In this document: in pieces, positions 23,201 to 31,744 of the stretch | Numbering within the stretch: position 1 is the stretch's first letter | How the letters are laid out: each line of letters begins with the position of its first letter | From: Histophilus somni | GTDB lineage: Bacteria; Pseudomonadota; Gammaproteobacteria; Enterobacterales; Pasteurellaceae | DNA length: 64,000 nt | Direction: 5' to 3' | Assembly (NCBI RefSeq): GCF_014202395.1 | Contig: NZ_JACHGQ010000001.1 | Span: 62,001 to 126,000 of the forward strand | Notes under the pieces: model-generated | What the model was told of the DNA's origin: nothing | The model's input: the letters and a program-made list of their open reading frames with translations, nothing else | Databases searched by the model: none | Program-made: the position numbers and the translations under genes

Positions 23201-23908
23201 CCTGTAGGTTTTTCACCGTTTGATTTTCCTCATGGTGTCCATGTTGGTAGCGAATTCCATCGTTATTTTGAGAAATATAATATGATGCAGGCATTGAATG
23301 ATGAGCAATTATCTAAACTTTGTCAGGCGTTACAATTAAGTGATGAATGGCAAAATCCATTGAAAAAATGGATAAATGCGATTTTTAATACGCCTTTAAA
23401 ACAGGATATTGCAGGCTTTACTTTAGGCAATATCAAGTCGCAAGATTGTTTAAAAGAAATGCAATTTTATTTGAAATTAAATCAATCATTTAATGAAAAT
23501 GTCTTTAATCGGCTGTTAAGTAAGTATCATCATTTACCGTCATCACCGATACTGATGGATAGAATTAAAGGTATGGTGAGAGGTTTTATTGATTTGGTCG
23601 TTCGTTTTGAAGGCAAGTATTACTTATTAGATTATAAGTCTAATTTATTAGGCTATTCCCCCCAAGACTATCAGCAAGAAAATTTAATCCAAGCAATGTG
23701 TAATAGTCATTATGATTGGCAATATTTAATTTATACCATTGCATTACATCGTTATTTAAAAGAGCGGGATAGAAAGTATGATTATCAGCGTGATTTCGGC
23801 GGTGTGATTTATACTTTTTTACGTGGAATGAATGGAAAAGATAATTCCGGAGTGTTTTTTGATAAACCGGATTGGCGTTTGATTTCTGAATTGGAGAGTT
23901 TATTTTAA
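20258..23908 (+). CDS. recB: Exonuclease V subunit beta (RecB helicase-nuclease)
   Basis: RecB is the 3'-5' helicase and nuclease of RecBCD, which processes double-strand ends for recombination. The 1216-residue protein has a UvrD-type helicase: Walker A ASAGTGKT at residues 38-45, DEFQDTD motif II, GDPKQSIYKFRGAD and VTLHKSKGLAYDLV. A C-terminal PD-(D/E)XK nuclease has Asp1125 and Lys1127 in DYKSN. Length is normal. The ATG at 20270 is an alternative start. The stop overlaps recD by one base. recC is not in this window, as is usual in this family. Four Hin-type uptake sequences lie within the gene. Confidence 0.95.
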   Translation: MLNFMTSLQDQYSSLHISVFQPFNPISTPLSAVSLIEASAGTGKTHSIVSLYIRLLLQAGENNFSQALEVDQILVVTYTEMATQELKQRIRERIYQTKQALIQYQQHQNKTLLEDQFLQELLPYIKDIDLAVYRLTLAERNLDISAVSTIHSFCRRVLMQYAFNSGVHFNMELVSDESELIQRLANELWRENFYHQPLSVANFIFKKLGSPRQLVSYVYKYLSQPPKVNTQKPHLLEISLQQFLHTQVEPQLSKIHQFKQRWLENEKALRELVALKKWRKDWFESRFNKMRVWAENEDIQQPEAAKYFYQLELDKKEPLVSHDLFSELENLVTNEVTQISNNFSVLLYHCVHELNRKIMDYKLTHQQKGFDDLLRLVRNALYQPQGDKLAQLIRHQYPFAMIDEFQDTDQQQYDIFYQIYIKSAVKNTGFIMIGDPKQSIYKFRGADIFTYLKATEQAQYRFSLGENWRSTQPLIQTINYLFDFQENPPFLHEKIPFQQVAKGLYYDTQGNLLPNRFCLNGRIEPALRGYLTDNNDTQLAENCALSIEQWLQSAVQNQAILDNKPLKAKNIAVLVSSFTQAEKIQKALRDKGIASVYLSDRSNVFDSITAKELLHILRACLNPLNENNILNALSTALFAKTGAEIFQIKQDENLWENCVERFIAYQQQWHRQGILPMLHHLFAVEKINENLQMMEQGERKMTDLWHLSELLQQATRLNDTESSLVRWFEKQIQGEERLEEQIRLESDRELVKIVTLHKSKGLAYDLVWIPFICKPSLFRDNAINTYYDENQEQVLWDMDKQHSDEIEKERMAEDIRLLYVALTRAKYQIVINLPRVFEKKWNALLYVLTKGQIGVNKRIDDEYDAKKLLSPIIEELGEQCVEIEEDKKLLVRRNEYITVQQALSPVEAEEFHGKIERNWTVTSFTEMTYRHQRNRSLSSRQKALQIEISGVFDQARDYDVKENGHDMSASFDMKLSADSDYPVGFSPFDFPHGVHVGSEFHRYFEKYNMMQALNDEQLSKLCQALQLSDEWQNPLKKWINAIFNTPLKQDIAGFTLGNIKSQDCLKEMQFYLKLNQSFNENVFNRLLSKYHHLPSSPILMDRIKGMVRGFIDLVVRFEGKYYLLDYKSNLLGYSPQDYQQENLIQAMCNSHYDWQYLIYTIALHRYLKERDRKYDYQRDFGGVIYTFLRGMNGKDNSGVFFDKPDWRLISELESLF

Positions 23909-25932
23909 TGCTAAATATTTTGTATCAACTTAAGGAAAGGAAATTTATTCAAGCCGGTGATTATTATTTTGCAAAGTTGATTGCAGATAAACAACGGGAA
24001 TTAGATTATTCATTACAAGTTAAAAATTTAGCTATTTTACTTGCCGTACTTTGTAATTTTCATAACCAACAAGGACATACGTGCTTAAAATTAGAAAATT
24101 TTTCTTTTAGAAATCTGTTTAATTTACCTTATGCGGAAAAAAGTTACCTTATTGATATTAAAGAGAAAATAGGGAATATTACACAATCTGAATGGCAAAA
24201 TTTACTCATTAATCATATCGCATTTACTCAAGATCCTATTAATGAGGTAAAGCCCTTGGTGCTACAAAATAATCGCCTATATTTTTATCGCACATGGCAA
24301 GATGAGCATCGAATTGCCGAATTTTTAATTCGAACAATAAAACAGAAAGAAAATCAACCATATCCGATAGAAAAAATTCAAGGCATCTTACAAAAATACT
24401 TCCCGGTAGAGCATGAAGATAATAGTTTAAAACAAAAGCATAATTGGCAGAAAATTGCTGTAGCAACGGCAATTCATCAACCTTTTTGCATGATTACAGG
24501 TGGACCCGGAACAGGTAAAACGACAACAGTTACTCGATTATTATTGGCATTACAGGAGTTGGCAGAGGGAAAATTAGTTATTCGCCTGGTTGCCCCAACC
24601 GGAAAAGCTTCAGAACGCTTAAAAATTAGTATGAAAAATTCCTTTAATTTATTGACAAAAAAGGAGTTAATTAAAGTTAGTGAACATATAAAAAATGCTA
24701 TTCCTTTTAATGCTGAAACTATTCATAGTTTAATTGGTGTGCGATTTTTTGAAGAAAAGACGAAATATAATAAACGTAATCCACTACCGATAGATCTCTT
24801 GGTGGTAGATGAAGCATCTATGGTGGATTTGTTTCTAATGGCGAAATTATTACAAGCCTTGAAACCGAGTTGTAAGCTGATTTTGCTTGGCGATAAGGAT
24901 CAGTTATCTTCTGTTGAAGCAGGAGCGATTTTGGCTGAATTAGGTACTTTTAGACAATATTCAATTAGTTCAAAGTTAGCAGATTATTTACAGCAAACAA
25001 CAGGGGAAAACTTAGAACATCATGCAGATGAAAATCTTATTCGTGATTGTTTATGCAACTTAGAAGGCAGTCGTCGTTTCGGTAAACATCCTTATATTGG
25101 TAAATTAGCTCAATTAATTAACCAACAAAAAATTGCTGAAAGTTGGCAATTATTTCATCAATATCAACAAGAAAATAACACAAACGACACGGGAGAAATC
25201 AATTTAGTGGATTATTCTACACAATATGAACAAACTAATATTGATGAACAGCCATTAGCACACCATTATTCTCAATATTGCAGTCAATTGGTCGTGCAAA
25301 GTGCGGTGCAAAATTATGAAGAATATTTGCAACTTATTCACAAAATTACTGAAAATAACTTACCGATTAAACTGCATATTGCGGCTATTTTTGCCGCATT
25401 CAATAAAGTGAGATTTTTGACCGCACTTAGGGTAGGAGAATTGGGGAGCGAAAATCTCAATCAACTTATTGCAGAACAATTAAAGAAAAAAGGACTTGTG
25501 CAATTTAATCATAGTCGTGATTTCTATATTGGAAAACCAATCATTATTACTGAAAATAATAGCCGTCTCGGATTGGCTAATGGTGATATTGCGTTGTATT
25601 TAGCAGAAAAACAACCTGATGGTAGCTTAAAAGGGCATTTTTGGTTTGAAAATGGTAAGGCTGAATTAGCAAGTCGTATTCCTGAGCATAGTCCGGCATT
25701 TGCCATGACTATTCATAAATCCCAAGGTTCAGAATTTTCTCATACCTTTGTGGTTTTGCCTTGTGAAGCCAATCCTGTTTTATGTAAAGAATTGGTTTAT
25801 ACAGGAGTAACAAGAGCAATCAATCAAGTTACTGTTTTTTCTGACCGCAAAGTATGGAATATGGCGGTGAGTAAAGCGACTGAGCGTCAAAGTGGGTTGG
25901 GTGAAGTATTGAGGAAATTAGCGATTAATTAA
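23908..25932 (+). CDS. recD: Exonuclease V subunit alpha (RecD helicase)
   Basis: RecD is the fast 5'-3' helicase of RecBCD. The 674-residue protein has an N-terminal RecB-interacting domain (about 1-120) and an SF1B helicase core. Walker A is GGPGTGKT at residues 198-205, motif II is VVDEASMVD, motif III is LGDKDQLSSVEAGA, and the C-terminal motif includes TIHKSQGSEF and YTGVTRA. The start overlaps the recB stop (TAATG), implying coupling. The uptake sequences near 25298 and 25418 are the last Hin-type ones before a 7-kb gap. Confidence 0.95.
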   Translation: MLNILYQLKERKFIQAGDYYFAKLIADKQRELDYSLQVKNLAILLAVLCNFHNQQGHTCLKLENFSFRNLFNLPYAEKSYLIDIKEKIGNITQSEWQNLLINHIAFTQDPINEVKPLVLQNNRLYFYRTWQDEHRIAEFLIRTIKQKENQPYPIEKIQGILQKYFPVEHEDNSLKQKHNWQKIAVATAIHQPFCMITGGPGTGKTTTVTRLLLALQELAEGKLVIRLVAPTGKASERLKISMKNSFNLLTKKELIKVSEHIKNAIPFNAETIHSLIGVRFFEEKTKYNKRNPLPIDLLVVDEASMVDLFLMAKLLQALKPSCKLILLGDKDQLSSVEAGAILAELGTFRQYSISSKLADYLQQTTGENLEHHADENLIRDCLCNLEGSRRFGKHPYIGKLAQLINQQKIAESWQLFHQYQQENNTNDTGEINLVDYSTQYEQTNIDEQPLAHHYSQYCSQLVVQSAVQNYEEYLQLIHKITENNLPIKLHIAAIFAAFNKVRFLTALRVGELGSENLNQLIAEQLKKKGLVQFNHSRDFYIGKPIIITENNSRLGLANGDIALYLAEKQPDGSLKGHFWFENGKAELASRIPEHSPAFAMTIHKSQGSEFSHTFVVLPCEANPVLCKELVYTGVTRAINQVTVFSDRKVWNMAVSKATERQSGLGEVLRKLAIN

Positions 25933-25969
25933 CTTGTGATGACAGCAAAAATCTCAATAGATTTTATAA

Positions 25970-26018
25970 AAAGTCAAAAAATTGACCGCTCATTAACCAA
26001 TTCAAGGCTGATAAGCGG
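25970..26018 (-). terminator. Intrinsic terminator after ddc
   Basis: On the minus strand CCGCTTAT pairs with ATGAGCGG (one G-U) and is followed by TCAATTTTTT. The 3' arm contains AGCGGTCAA, which matches the core of the Apl-type uptake sequence rather than the Hin type seen elsewhere. Confidence 0.65.
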
Positions 26019-26047
26019 CCTGATTTAGGTATAATTTTGCCAATCGT

Positions 26048-27583
26048 TTAATCAATAGGCGGGATATAGGTGCCGTTTACAATAGAATCTTTGATGCGTT
26101 CTGATTCTGCCAACACTTGTGCTAATAAGGCTTTCACATTTTCAAGAGTAGCAATCGGGCTTAAGGTTGTCATTTTTAGTGATTGCTTGTTACCGACTTT
26201 CGTGACACCAATATTCGCTTCACCACGAGCAAACAGCTCATCAGCCACGTTTTGGTTCAATGTATCCACAAATTCTGCCGGATAGCCTTTCGGCACAACA
26301 CGGAACAGCACTGAGGCAAATTGTGCAGGTACTAACATTTCCAAGCCTTCGGTAGCAGTAATGTAAGCCTCAACCTCTTTTGATAAATACACACCGTGAT
26401 CAATCATTGAAGCATACAGATTTTCACCCAAGGCTTCTACCGTAAACCATAATTTTAACGCATCAAAACGACGAGTTGTTTGCAGTGATTTTGCTACTAA
26501 GTTTGGTACACCATGTTCTTCGTCATATTCTGAGTTGAGGTAATCTGCCTTGTAATCAATGAAACGATAATTCGCCTCGTCTTTTAACAAGAATGCCCCA
26601 CAAGAAATGGATTGGAAGAAATGTTTGTGGAAGTCGAGTGTAATCGAGTCGGTTAATTCAATTCCATCTAAGAAATGACGGAAATCTTTCGATAATAATA
26701 AAGCACCTCCCCAAGCAGCATCAACGTGTAACCACGCTTGGTATTCGTCCGCCAATTTGCGGATTGCTTTTAAATCATCAATCGCACCGGCATCGGTTGT
26801 GCCTGCAGTTGCTACAATACAAGCTACGATTTTACCATCAGCTTTTAAGTCTGCTAAGGTTTTGGCTAACGCTTCTAAGTCCATTTGAGCATTGGCATTT
26901 GACGGCACAGTGACTACCGATTGGAAGCCCATTCCCATCATCGCCATATTTTTTTGTACCGAAAAGTGGGCATTTTCCGAGCAAACCACTTTCACGTTTT
27001 TCATTGCCTCAGCAGGAATACCATTCGCTTGCACCGACCATTCAGAGCCGTCTTCATTTTTCCAACGGTTCGCAATCGCCCAGTCACGAGCTAACAATAC
27101 GCCCATTAAATTCGACTGTGTACCACCTGAAGTAAACACCCCAGCTGTACCTTCACCATAGCCGACTTTTTGGCGTAACCAGTCGATTAAATGCTCTTCC
27201 ATAATAGATCCCGCAGGGCTTTGATCCCAAGAGTCCATAGATTGGTTAGTCGCATTAATTAACACTTCTGCAATTTGGCTGGTCACCATTGTCGGGCAAT
27301 GTAAGTGAGCTAAAGAGTGTGGATGGTGAACTTTAAGGCTTGGGTTGAGGAAAATCTCTACCAAATGCTCAAGAGATTTTTGCACTCCCACTCCCTCTTT
27401 GGTCGGCTTGAAGCCGTCAATCAAGGCTCGCATTTGCTTGATCGAACCGCCGGTGTACATTTTTTCATTTTTTAGCCAATTTGATACCGCTTGTACCGCA
27501 TTGTTCATTGCGGTTTCATAATCCGCAATAGATTGTGGATCGCTACAAAATAGCGATTGTCTGTGTTTGGAAATATCTGTCAT
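26048..27583 (-). CDS. ddc: L-2,4-diaminobutyrate decarboxylase
   Basis: Ddc decarboxylates L-2,4-diaminobutyrate to 1,3-diaminopropane, a short polyamine. The 511-residue group II decarboxylase has the PLP lysine in [10 protein letters not shown]. Upstream are [13 protein letters not shown] and the [13 protein letters not shown] loop. I chose the ATG at 27583 (MTDISKHRQ) because it matches the known H. influenzae protein start; an in-frame upstream codon at 27613 is less likely. It follows dat on the minus strand, the substrate-producing enzyme. GC content is visibly higher than in recD or ftnA, and no Hin-type uptake sequence occurs in the gene. Confidence 0.93.
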   Translation of the reverse strand: MTDISKHRQSLFCSDPQSIADYETAMNNAVQAVSNWLKNEKMYTGGSIKQMRALIDGFKPTKEGVGVQKSLEHLVEIFLNPSLKVHHPHSLAHLHCPTMVTSQIAEVLINATNQSMDSWDQSPAGSIMEEHLIDWLRQKVGYGEGTAGVFTSGGTQSNLMGVLLARDWAIANRWKNEDGSEWSVQANGIPAEAMKNVKVVCSENAHFSVQKNMAMMGMGFQSVVTVPSNANAQMDLEALAKTLADLKADGKIVACIVATAGTTDAGAIDDLKAIRKLADEYQAWLHVDAAWGGALLLSKDFRHFLDGIELTDSITLDFHKHFFQSISCGAFLLKDEANYRFIDYKADYLNSEYDEEHGVPNLVAKSLQTTRRFDALKLWFTVEALGENLYASMIDHGVYLSKEVEAYITATEGLEMLVPAQFASVLFRVVPKGYPAEFVDTLNQNVADELFARGEANIGVTKVGNKQSLKMTTLSPIATLENVKALLAQVLAESERIKDSIVNGTYIPPID

Positions 27584-27615
27584 TTTTGTTATCTCATTCA
27601 ATGCTATATACAATT

Positions 27616-27660
27616 CAAGCGGTCAAAATTCGCAAATTTTTTGCAAAATATGACCGCTTG
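27616..27660 (-). repeat. Inverted pair of Apl-type uptake sequences between dat and ddc
   Basis: CAAGCGGTCA and TGACCGCTTG form perfect 10-bp arms, with an inner GCAAA/TTTGC hairpin. This is the form of intergenic hairpin made by Apl-type uptake sequences in Actinobacillus and Mannheimia. It lies in the dat-ddc gap and could attenuate ddc transcription. Confidence 0.88.
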
Positions 27661-27672
27661 TTTTATCAAAAA

Positions 27673-29037
27673 TTAACCACGTACCGCTTTCACAGCTTCG
27701 GCTACAGATTGTTTGAAGCGTTTAATAAACTCTTCACACTCTGCTTGAGTAATGTTTACCGCACATAAAATACGTACCACATTACCGCCACGACCACCAC
27801 GCTCTAGTAACAATTTGTTTTTAAAACAATATTTTTGAATAGCTACCGCTAAATCGCAATCACGTGGGTAAGCACCTGTTGCATCTTTGGCTTGGTGTTC
27901 GTCCACAATGTCAATACCCATCATTAAACCTTTACCTCGCACATTCCCGATACAAGGAAACTCTTTGCTTAATTCAGTTAAGGCTTTAGTTAAGTATTCA
28001 CCCCGCTCTTTTGCGTTCTGAGCCAAGTTTTCTTCACGCATAATTTTGAGAGAAACATAGCCTGTTGCCATCGCTAATTGGTTGCCACGGAATGTGCCTG
28101 TATGTCCTGCCGGTTGCCATGCATCAAATTCTTTTTTGATAGCTAAAACTGCTAAAGGAAGGCTACCACCAATTGCTTTTGACATTACTACAATGTCGGG
28201 TTCAATATTTGCATGTTCAAAGGCAAACATTTTTCCTGAACGACAGAAACCGGCTTGTACTTCATCCACAATCATTAAAATGCCGTGTTTTTGGGTTACT
28301 TCACGTACTTTTTGTAAGAAGCTGATTGGAGCCGGAACAACACCGCCCTCACCTTGAATAGCTTCCAAAATTACTGCTGCCGGTTTTACCACACCACTTT
28401 CCACGTCTTCAATAAAGTTTTCAAAATAATGTTCAACCGCTTTCACACCAGCCTCACCGCCAATACCAAATGGGCAACGGTATTCGTGTGGATAAGGCAT
28501 GAATTGCACACCAGGCATTAAACCTTGCACAGCATTTTTTGCACCTAAGTTACCGGTTAAAGATAATGCACCGTGTGTCATACCATGGAAACCTCCAGAG
28601 AATGCAATTACATTGCTACGACCGGTATAAGTTTTCGCTAATTTTATTGCCGCTTCGTTGGCATCTGCCCCAGATGGACCGGTAAATTGTAAGATGTATT
28701 TATCCTTAGGGAAGAAAGAGAGTAATTCTTCGGTAAAAGCATCTTTTAATGGAGTGGTAATATCTAAAGAATGTAACGGCAAACCGCTGTCTAAAACATC
28801 TTTAATTGCTTGAATTAATTTAGGGTGATTATGACCTAATGCAAGCGTTCCTGCACCAGCTAAGAAATCGAGGTATTCATTACCTTCAACATCAGTTACC
28901 CAAACGCCCTGTGCTTTTTGATAAGCAAACGGCAGTTTACGCGGGTAACTACGCACGTTTGATTCCATTATATCTTGGCGATCTAAAAAGTATTGATTTG
29001 AAGCAAGAGTTGCTTGAACAGGGGTTTTAATTGTCAT
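27673..29037 (-). CDS. dat: L-2,4-diaminobutyrate:2-oxoglutarate aminotransferase
   Basis: Dat transfers an amino group from glutamate to aspartate semialdehyde to give 2,4-diaminobutyrate, the substrate of the adjacent Ddc. The 454-residue class III aminotransferase has the PLP lysine in [16 protein letters not shown], the [13 protein letters not shown] cofactor loop and [17 protein letters not shown]. The start ATG is preceded by AGAAGG about 9 bp upstream. Dat and Ddc form a two-gene route to 1,3-diaminopropane known in Haemophilus and Acinetobacter. Composition is more GC-rich than the flanks, like ddc. Upstream lies an unusual structured region and then a broken gene on the other strand. 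Confidence 0.93.
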   Translation of the reverse strand: MTIKTPVQATLASNQYFLDRQDIMESNVRSYPRKLPFAYQKAQGVWVTDVEGNEYLDFLAGAGTLALGHNHPKLIQAIKDVLDSGLPLHSLDITTPLKDAFTEELLSFFPKDKYILQFTGPSGADANEAAIKLAKTYTGRSNVIAFSGGFHGMTHGALSLTGNLGAKNAVQGLMPGVQFMPYPHEYRCPFGIGGEAGVKAVEHYFENFIEDVESGVVKPAAVILEAIQGEGGVVPAPISFLQKVREVTQKHGILMIVDEVQAGFCRSGKMFAFEHANIEPDIVVMSKAIGGSLPLAVLAIKKEFDAWQPAGHTGTFRGNQLAMATGYVSLKIMREENLAQNAKERGEYLTKALTELSKEFPCIGNVRGKGLMMGIDIVDEHQAKDATGAYPRDCDLAVAIQKYCFKNKLLLERGGRGGNVVRILCAVNITQAECEEFIKRFKQSVAEAVKAVRG

Positions 29038-29067
29038 TGAAATAAACCTTCTAAAAGAGGTGAAAAA

Positions 29068-29182
29068 AATAAGTCGGGTGCCTTGCGGAGGAAGCCTAAG
29101 CTCTCAAATCCCGAGAGACTAGACGCCATGGGGCATTTGACTCGCTACTTATTAAAAAAAGCGTTCCAGCTTTTTTGTTTTT
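29068..29182 (+). ncRNA. Candidate structured RNA with terminator, divergent from dat (unassigned)
   Basis: Read on the plus strand, GTCGGGTGCC (from 29073) can pair without a break with GGCATTTGAC (to about 29142), using three consecutive G-U pairs. AATAA and TTATT pair outside it. Inside is a CTCTC/GAGAG hairpin at 29101-29117. A terminator-like hairpin (AAAAAAGC/GCTTTTTT, loop GTTCCA) and T-rich tail follow to 29182. On the minus strand the same DNA would be part of the dat leader, where the 10-bp stem would contain three A-C mismatches but the internal hairpin gains a G-U. I recognise no known RNA family and see no convincing plus-strand promoter. Confidence 0.35.
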
Positions 29183-29365
29183 ACCCTATTTGTCCCAAGA
29201 TAGGATAGGTTGGAAACAAACTTAAATGTAGGGTTACATTTAAGAGGCGTAATGATACCGTTTTTTGCTAAAAAGGGAAGTGTTTATTCAAATTAAATAA
29301 CATTTTACTTTTCTAATCTGCTTTATAATCCTTACCATTAGATTAAATAAAATCTATATGATTAA
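29183..29365. promoter_or_regulatory. Upstream region of dat with a perfect hairpin
   Basis: This stretch contains a perfect inverted repeat at 29221-29244 (CTTAAATGTA / TACATTTAAG, loop GGGT) and a weaker CCTAT/ATAGG pair near 29185-29208. A possible minus-strand -10 (TATCAT, around 29252-29257) lies just upstream of the hairpin, so the dat transcript could begin with it. No clear -35 was found. Confidence 0.35.
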
Positions 29366-30142
29366 AAAAGATCATTTTTGAAAGAATTATTGCCTGATGC
29401 TCAAGTAATTCCGTGTGATACGGTCGATAATTTGCAGGCATCTATTGAAAATAGTGAATATAAACAGATCGTTATTGATGCTAAAACGCACGAAGATCTT
29501 GCAATTATTGCAAAAGTTATAAACCATATAGGAAATAAAATTATTCCTGTTGGCTCAGCTGGATTAGCACAGAAATTGAAAAATATTCAAAATAAACCGA
29601 GACCAAAGCGAGAGATTACATTAGGTAGAACATTAATTGTAGTAACATCAATTCACGAAACAAGCCAGCTTCAAGTTGATGAATATGTTTCAACTTTAGG
29701 TGGAAAATCGATTGTATTTCATCCTTCACCTTCGCAGTTGATGAACTATTCGCAGTCAGAACATTCACTAAAACTACAATTAAACGCTCTAATACGTTTT
29801 AGTAAGGATAATGTGATTATTCGAGCAAACCCAGCAAAAGTCGTAAATGCAAAATCGGCAAATATTACTGAAACCGCTAAAGAAATTTCTCAACACTTAG
29901 CTGATTTAAGTAAATTCTGCCTTGATAATGAAAAATTTGATAGTCTTATACTATTCGGTGGAGATGGGGCTGCAGCATTATTGGATCAAATGAATGTAAC
30001 TGAAATGAACGTATTATATGCAGTAGTACCGGGAGTGCCTTTATGCTTAATTGAAGAAGGTAACTATTCAGACATCGTTGTAATGACCAAATCCGGTGGA
30101 TTTGGAAGCGAAGTACTTTTAAGCCACATAATGGAGAAATAA
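29366..30142 (+). pseudogene. Truncated four-carbon acid sugar kinase (OtnK/YgbK, DUF1537), N terminus missing
   Basis: The frame encodes about 255 residues that match only the C-terminal part of the OtnK/YgbK kinase family, normally about 410-430 residues. Recognisable stretches are VGSAGLAQKL, the segment after KREITLGRTLIVVTS, and the nucleotide-binding LILFGGDGAAALLDQM ending with KSGGFGSEVLL. No ATG with a ribosome binding site starts it: the frame opens after a TAA at 29363 and the first start-like codon is a TTG at 29378. The N-terminal sugar-acid domain is absent on both sides. I infer a remnant of a tetronate-catabolism operon, with the DeoR gene downstream as its former regulator. 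A good terminator still follows. Confidence 0.8.
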
Positions 30143-30146
30143 TACT

Positions 30147-30188
30147 AAAGAACCTAAAGCAATAATGTTTTAGGTTCTTTAATTTTCA
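30147..30188 (+). terminator. Intrinsic terminator after the otnK remnant
   Basis: AAAGAACCTAAA pairs perfectly with TTTAGGTTCTTT over 12 bp, followed by AATTTTC. Confidence 0.75.
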
Positions 30189-30245
30189 CTATCTTATTTT
30201 CAAAAAATTATTTATAGTAAAATAATTACAAATAAGAGAGTTTAT

Positions 30246-31001
30246 ATGTCTAAAAATCGTCTAGAGCAGATTTTACTATTTCTAAAAAGTCATAATATTG
30301 CTACCGTAGAACAGCTGGTAAAGGTTACTGAGGCTTCTCCTGCAACTATCCGCCGTGATTTAATAAAATTAGATGAAGAAGGTGTTGTAATTCGTACACA
30401 CGGAGGAGTAAGTTTAAACCACTTTATTCCATTCCAACCAACCACAAATGAAAAGCAACTTAAGCAAATTACTGAAAAAGAGCGGATAGCCGAATATGCC
30501 GTTTCTCTCATTTCTCCGGGAGACTCTATTGTATTAGATGCAGGTACTACAACTTTGTGCATTGCAAAAAAAATCGCTCATATGCCACTTCGAGTGATTA
30601 CGACTGATCTGCATATCGCTTTATTACTTTCCGAATATAAACAAATAGAATTGACCATAACCGGGGGAAGAGTGGATAATAGTAGCCAATCCTGTATCGG
30701 TAACCATAGCCTGACTTTATTGAATAACATTAATCCTGATATTGCTTTTGTAAGTTGTAATTCTTGGAGTTTGGAAAAAGGTGTTACCGCACCTACAGAA
30801 GAGAAAGCTCATTTAAAAAGAATGCTCCAACAAAATGCCAAACAAAAAGTATTAGTTGCCGATAGCAGTAAATATGGAAAATATTCCTTATTTTGTGCAA
30901 CTCAACTTAATAACTTTACACAAATTATCACAGATAAAGGACTGTCTACTGAATATTGTCAATTACTATCAAGTGATATCTTTAAACTGTCATTAGTATG
31001 A
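30246..31001 (+). CDS. DeoR/GlpR family transcriptional regulator
   Basis: The 251-residue protein has an N-terminal winged helix-turn-helix (about 5-57, with SPATIRRDLIKLDEEG, the family signature). It is followed by a DeoR sensor domain related to sugar-phosphate isomerases (about 75-235, with VLDAGTTTLCIA and VTAPTEEKAHLKRM). Such proteins repress sugar catabolism genes and respond to phosphorylated sugars. Next to an OtnK remnant, I infer that it once controlled tetronate utilisation. It appears intact, with an AGAGAG upstream of the ATG, so it may now act on genes elsewhere. It has one near-match to the Hin uptake sequence (ACCGCACCT). Confidence 0.87.
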   Translation: MSKNRLEQILLFLKSHNIATVEQLVKVTEASPATIRRDLIKLDEEGVVIRTHGGVSLNHFIPFQPTTNEKQLKQITEKERIAEYAVSLISPGDSIVLDAGTTTLCIAKKIAHMPLRVITTDLHIALLLSEYKQIELTITGGRVDNSSQSCIGNHSLTLLNNINPDIAFVSCNSWSLEKGVTAPTEEKAHLKRMLQQNAKQKVLVADSSKYGKYSLFCATQLNNFTQIITDKGLSTEYCQLLSSDIFKLSLV

Positions 31002-31167
31002 TTCTACAAATGATTATTTTTTTACTCATTTTGGTAAAAGGCATAGTAAATTCAAAAAGAGAGCTTTATTTTATTATAATCCCACAAAAAACGTGCTTAA
31101 GTGAGAGATTAATAGCAACATCACATTGATGGAAAATGTACTTAGATAGAAAAAACTTAAGCTCAAA

Positions 31168-31213
31168 CTAATCTGACAGATATGATAATTTTAAACAGGG
31201 ACTGCCAGATTAG
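31168..31213. repeat. Imperfect 12-bp inverted repeat between deoR and the ferritin genes
   Basis: CTAATCTGACAG and CTGCCAGATTAG are complementary at 11 of 12 positions, separated by 22 bp. It may be a rho-independent-like hairpin for the ferritin transcripts, though no T-run follows on the minus strand, or a relic of a small mobile element. Confidence 0.4.
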
Positions 31214-31230
31214 ATTTGATCTTCTATAGA

Positions 31231-31728
31231 TTATACTTTACTTGTCAAATCACCAAGGTCTTTATCTATTAGATATAAACATTTACCATCTTCACCAAGA
31301 AGATTAATTTTATCTAAAATACCACTAAATAACTTCTCTTCTTCATGTTGCTCTGCTACATACCATTGTAAGAAATTGAAAGCTGAATAATCTTTCTCTT
31401 CAAAGGTTTTTCCGACTAATTCATTGATTTTGCAGGTAATGAGTTTTTCATGTTCGTATGTTAGTTCAATTACTTGTTTTAATGAATCAAATTCATGTGG
31501 CGGTTCATCAATAGCCGTAATGATTGCCGAAGCACCTGTTTCATTCAAATAAGTGAATAACTTACGCATATGTTGCATTTCTTCTACTGCATGTGCGGCT
31601 AAAAATTTAGCTGTTCCGTCAAAACCGTTTTGCTCACACCAAGCACTCATTTGTAAATACAGGTTAGAAGAATAAAATTCTAAATTCATTTGATCATTTA
31701 ATAATTTGATAACATTTGCTGATAACAT
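31231..31728 (-). CDS. ftnB: Non-haem ferritin, second paralogue
   Basis: This 165-residue ferritin stores iron as a mineral core inside a 24-subunit shell. The ferroxidase ligands expected of bacterial ferritins are visible: Glu17 (NLEFYSS), Glu50 and His53 (VEEMQHM) and the later Glu/Gln residues in [12 protein letters not shown]. It lies 16 bp after another ferritin gene and is about two-thirds identical to it by eye, so the pair looks like an old tandem duplication. The same tandem arrangement is known in H. influenzae. The name ftnB follows that order and does not imply a distinct function. Confidence 0.9.
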   Translation of the reverse strand: MLSANVIKLLNDQMNLEFYSSNLYLQMSAWCEQNGFDGTAKFLAAHAVEEMQHMRKLFTYLNETGASAIITAIDEPPHEFDSLKQVIELTYEHEKLITCKINELVGKTFEEKDYSAFNFLQWYVAEQHEEEKLFSGILDKINLLGEDGKCLYLIDKDLGDLTSKV

Positions 31729-31744
31729 ATTTTTGTCCTATCTA

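Noticed and set aside
29068-29160. Known riboswitch (lysine, glycine, TPP, FMN, M-box, guanidine) before dat
   Set aside because: None of the conserved core sequences of these classes that I know is present in either orientation.
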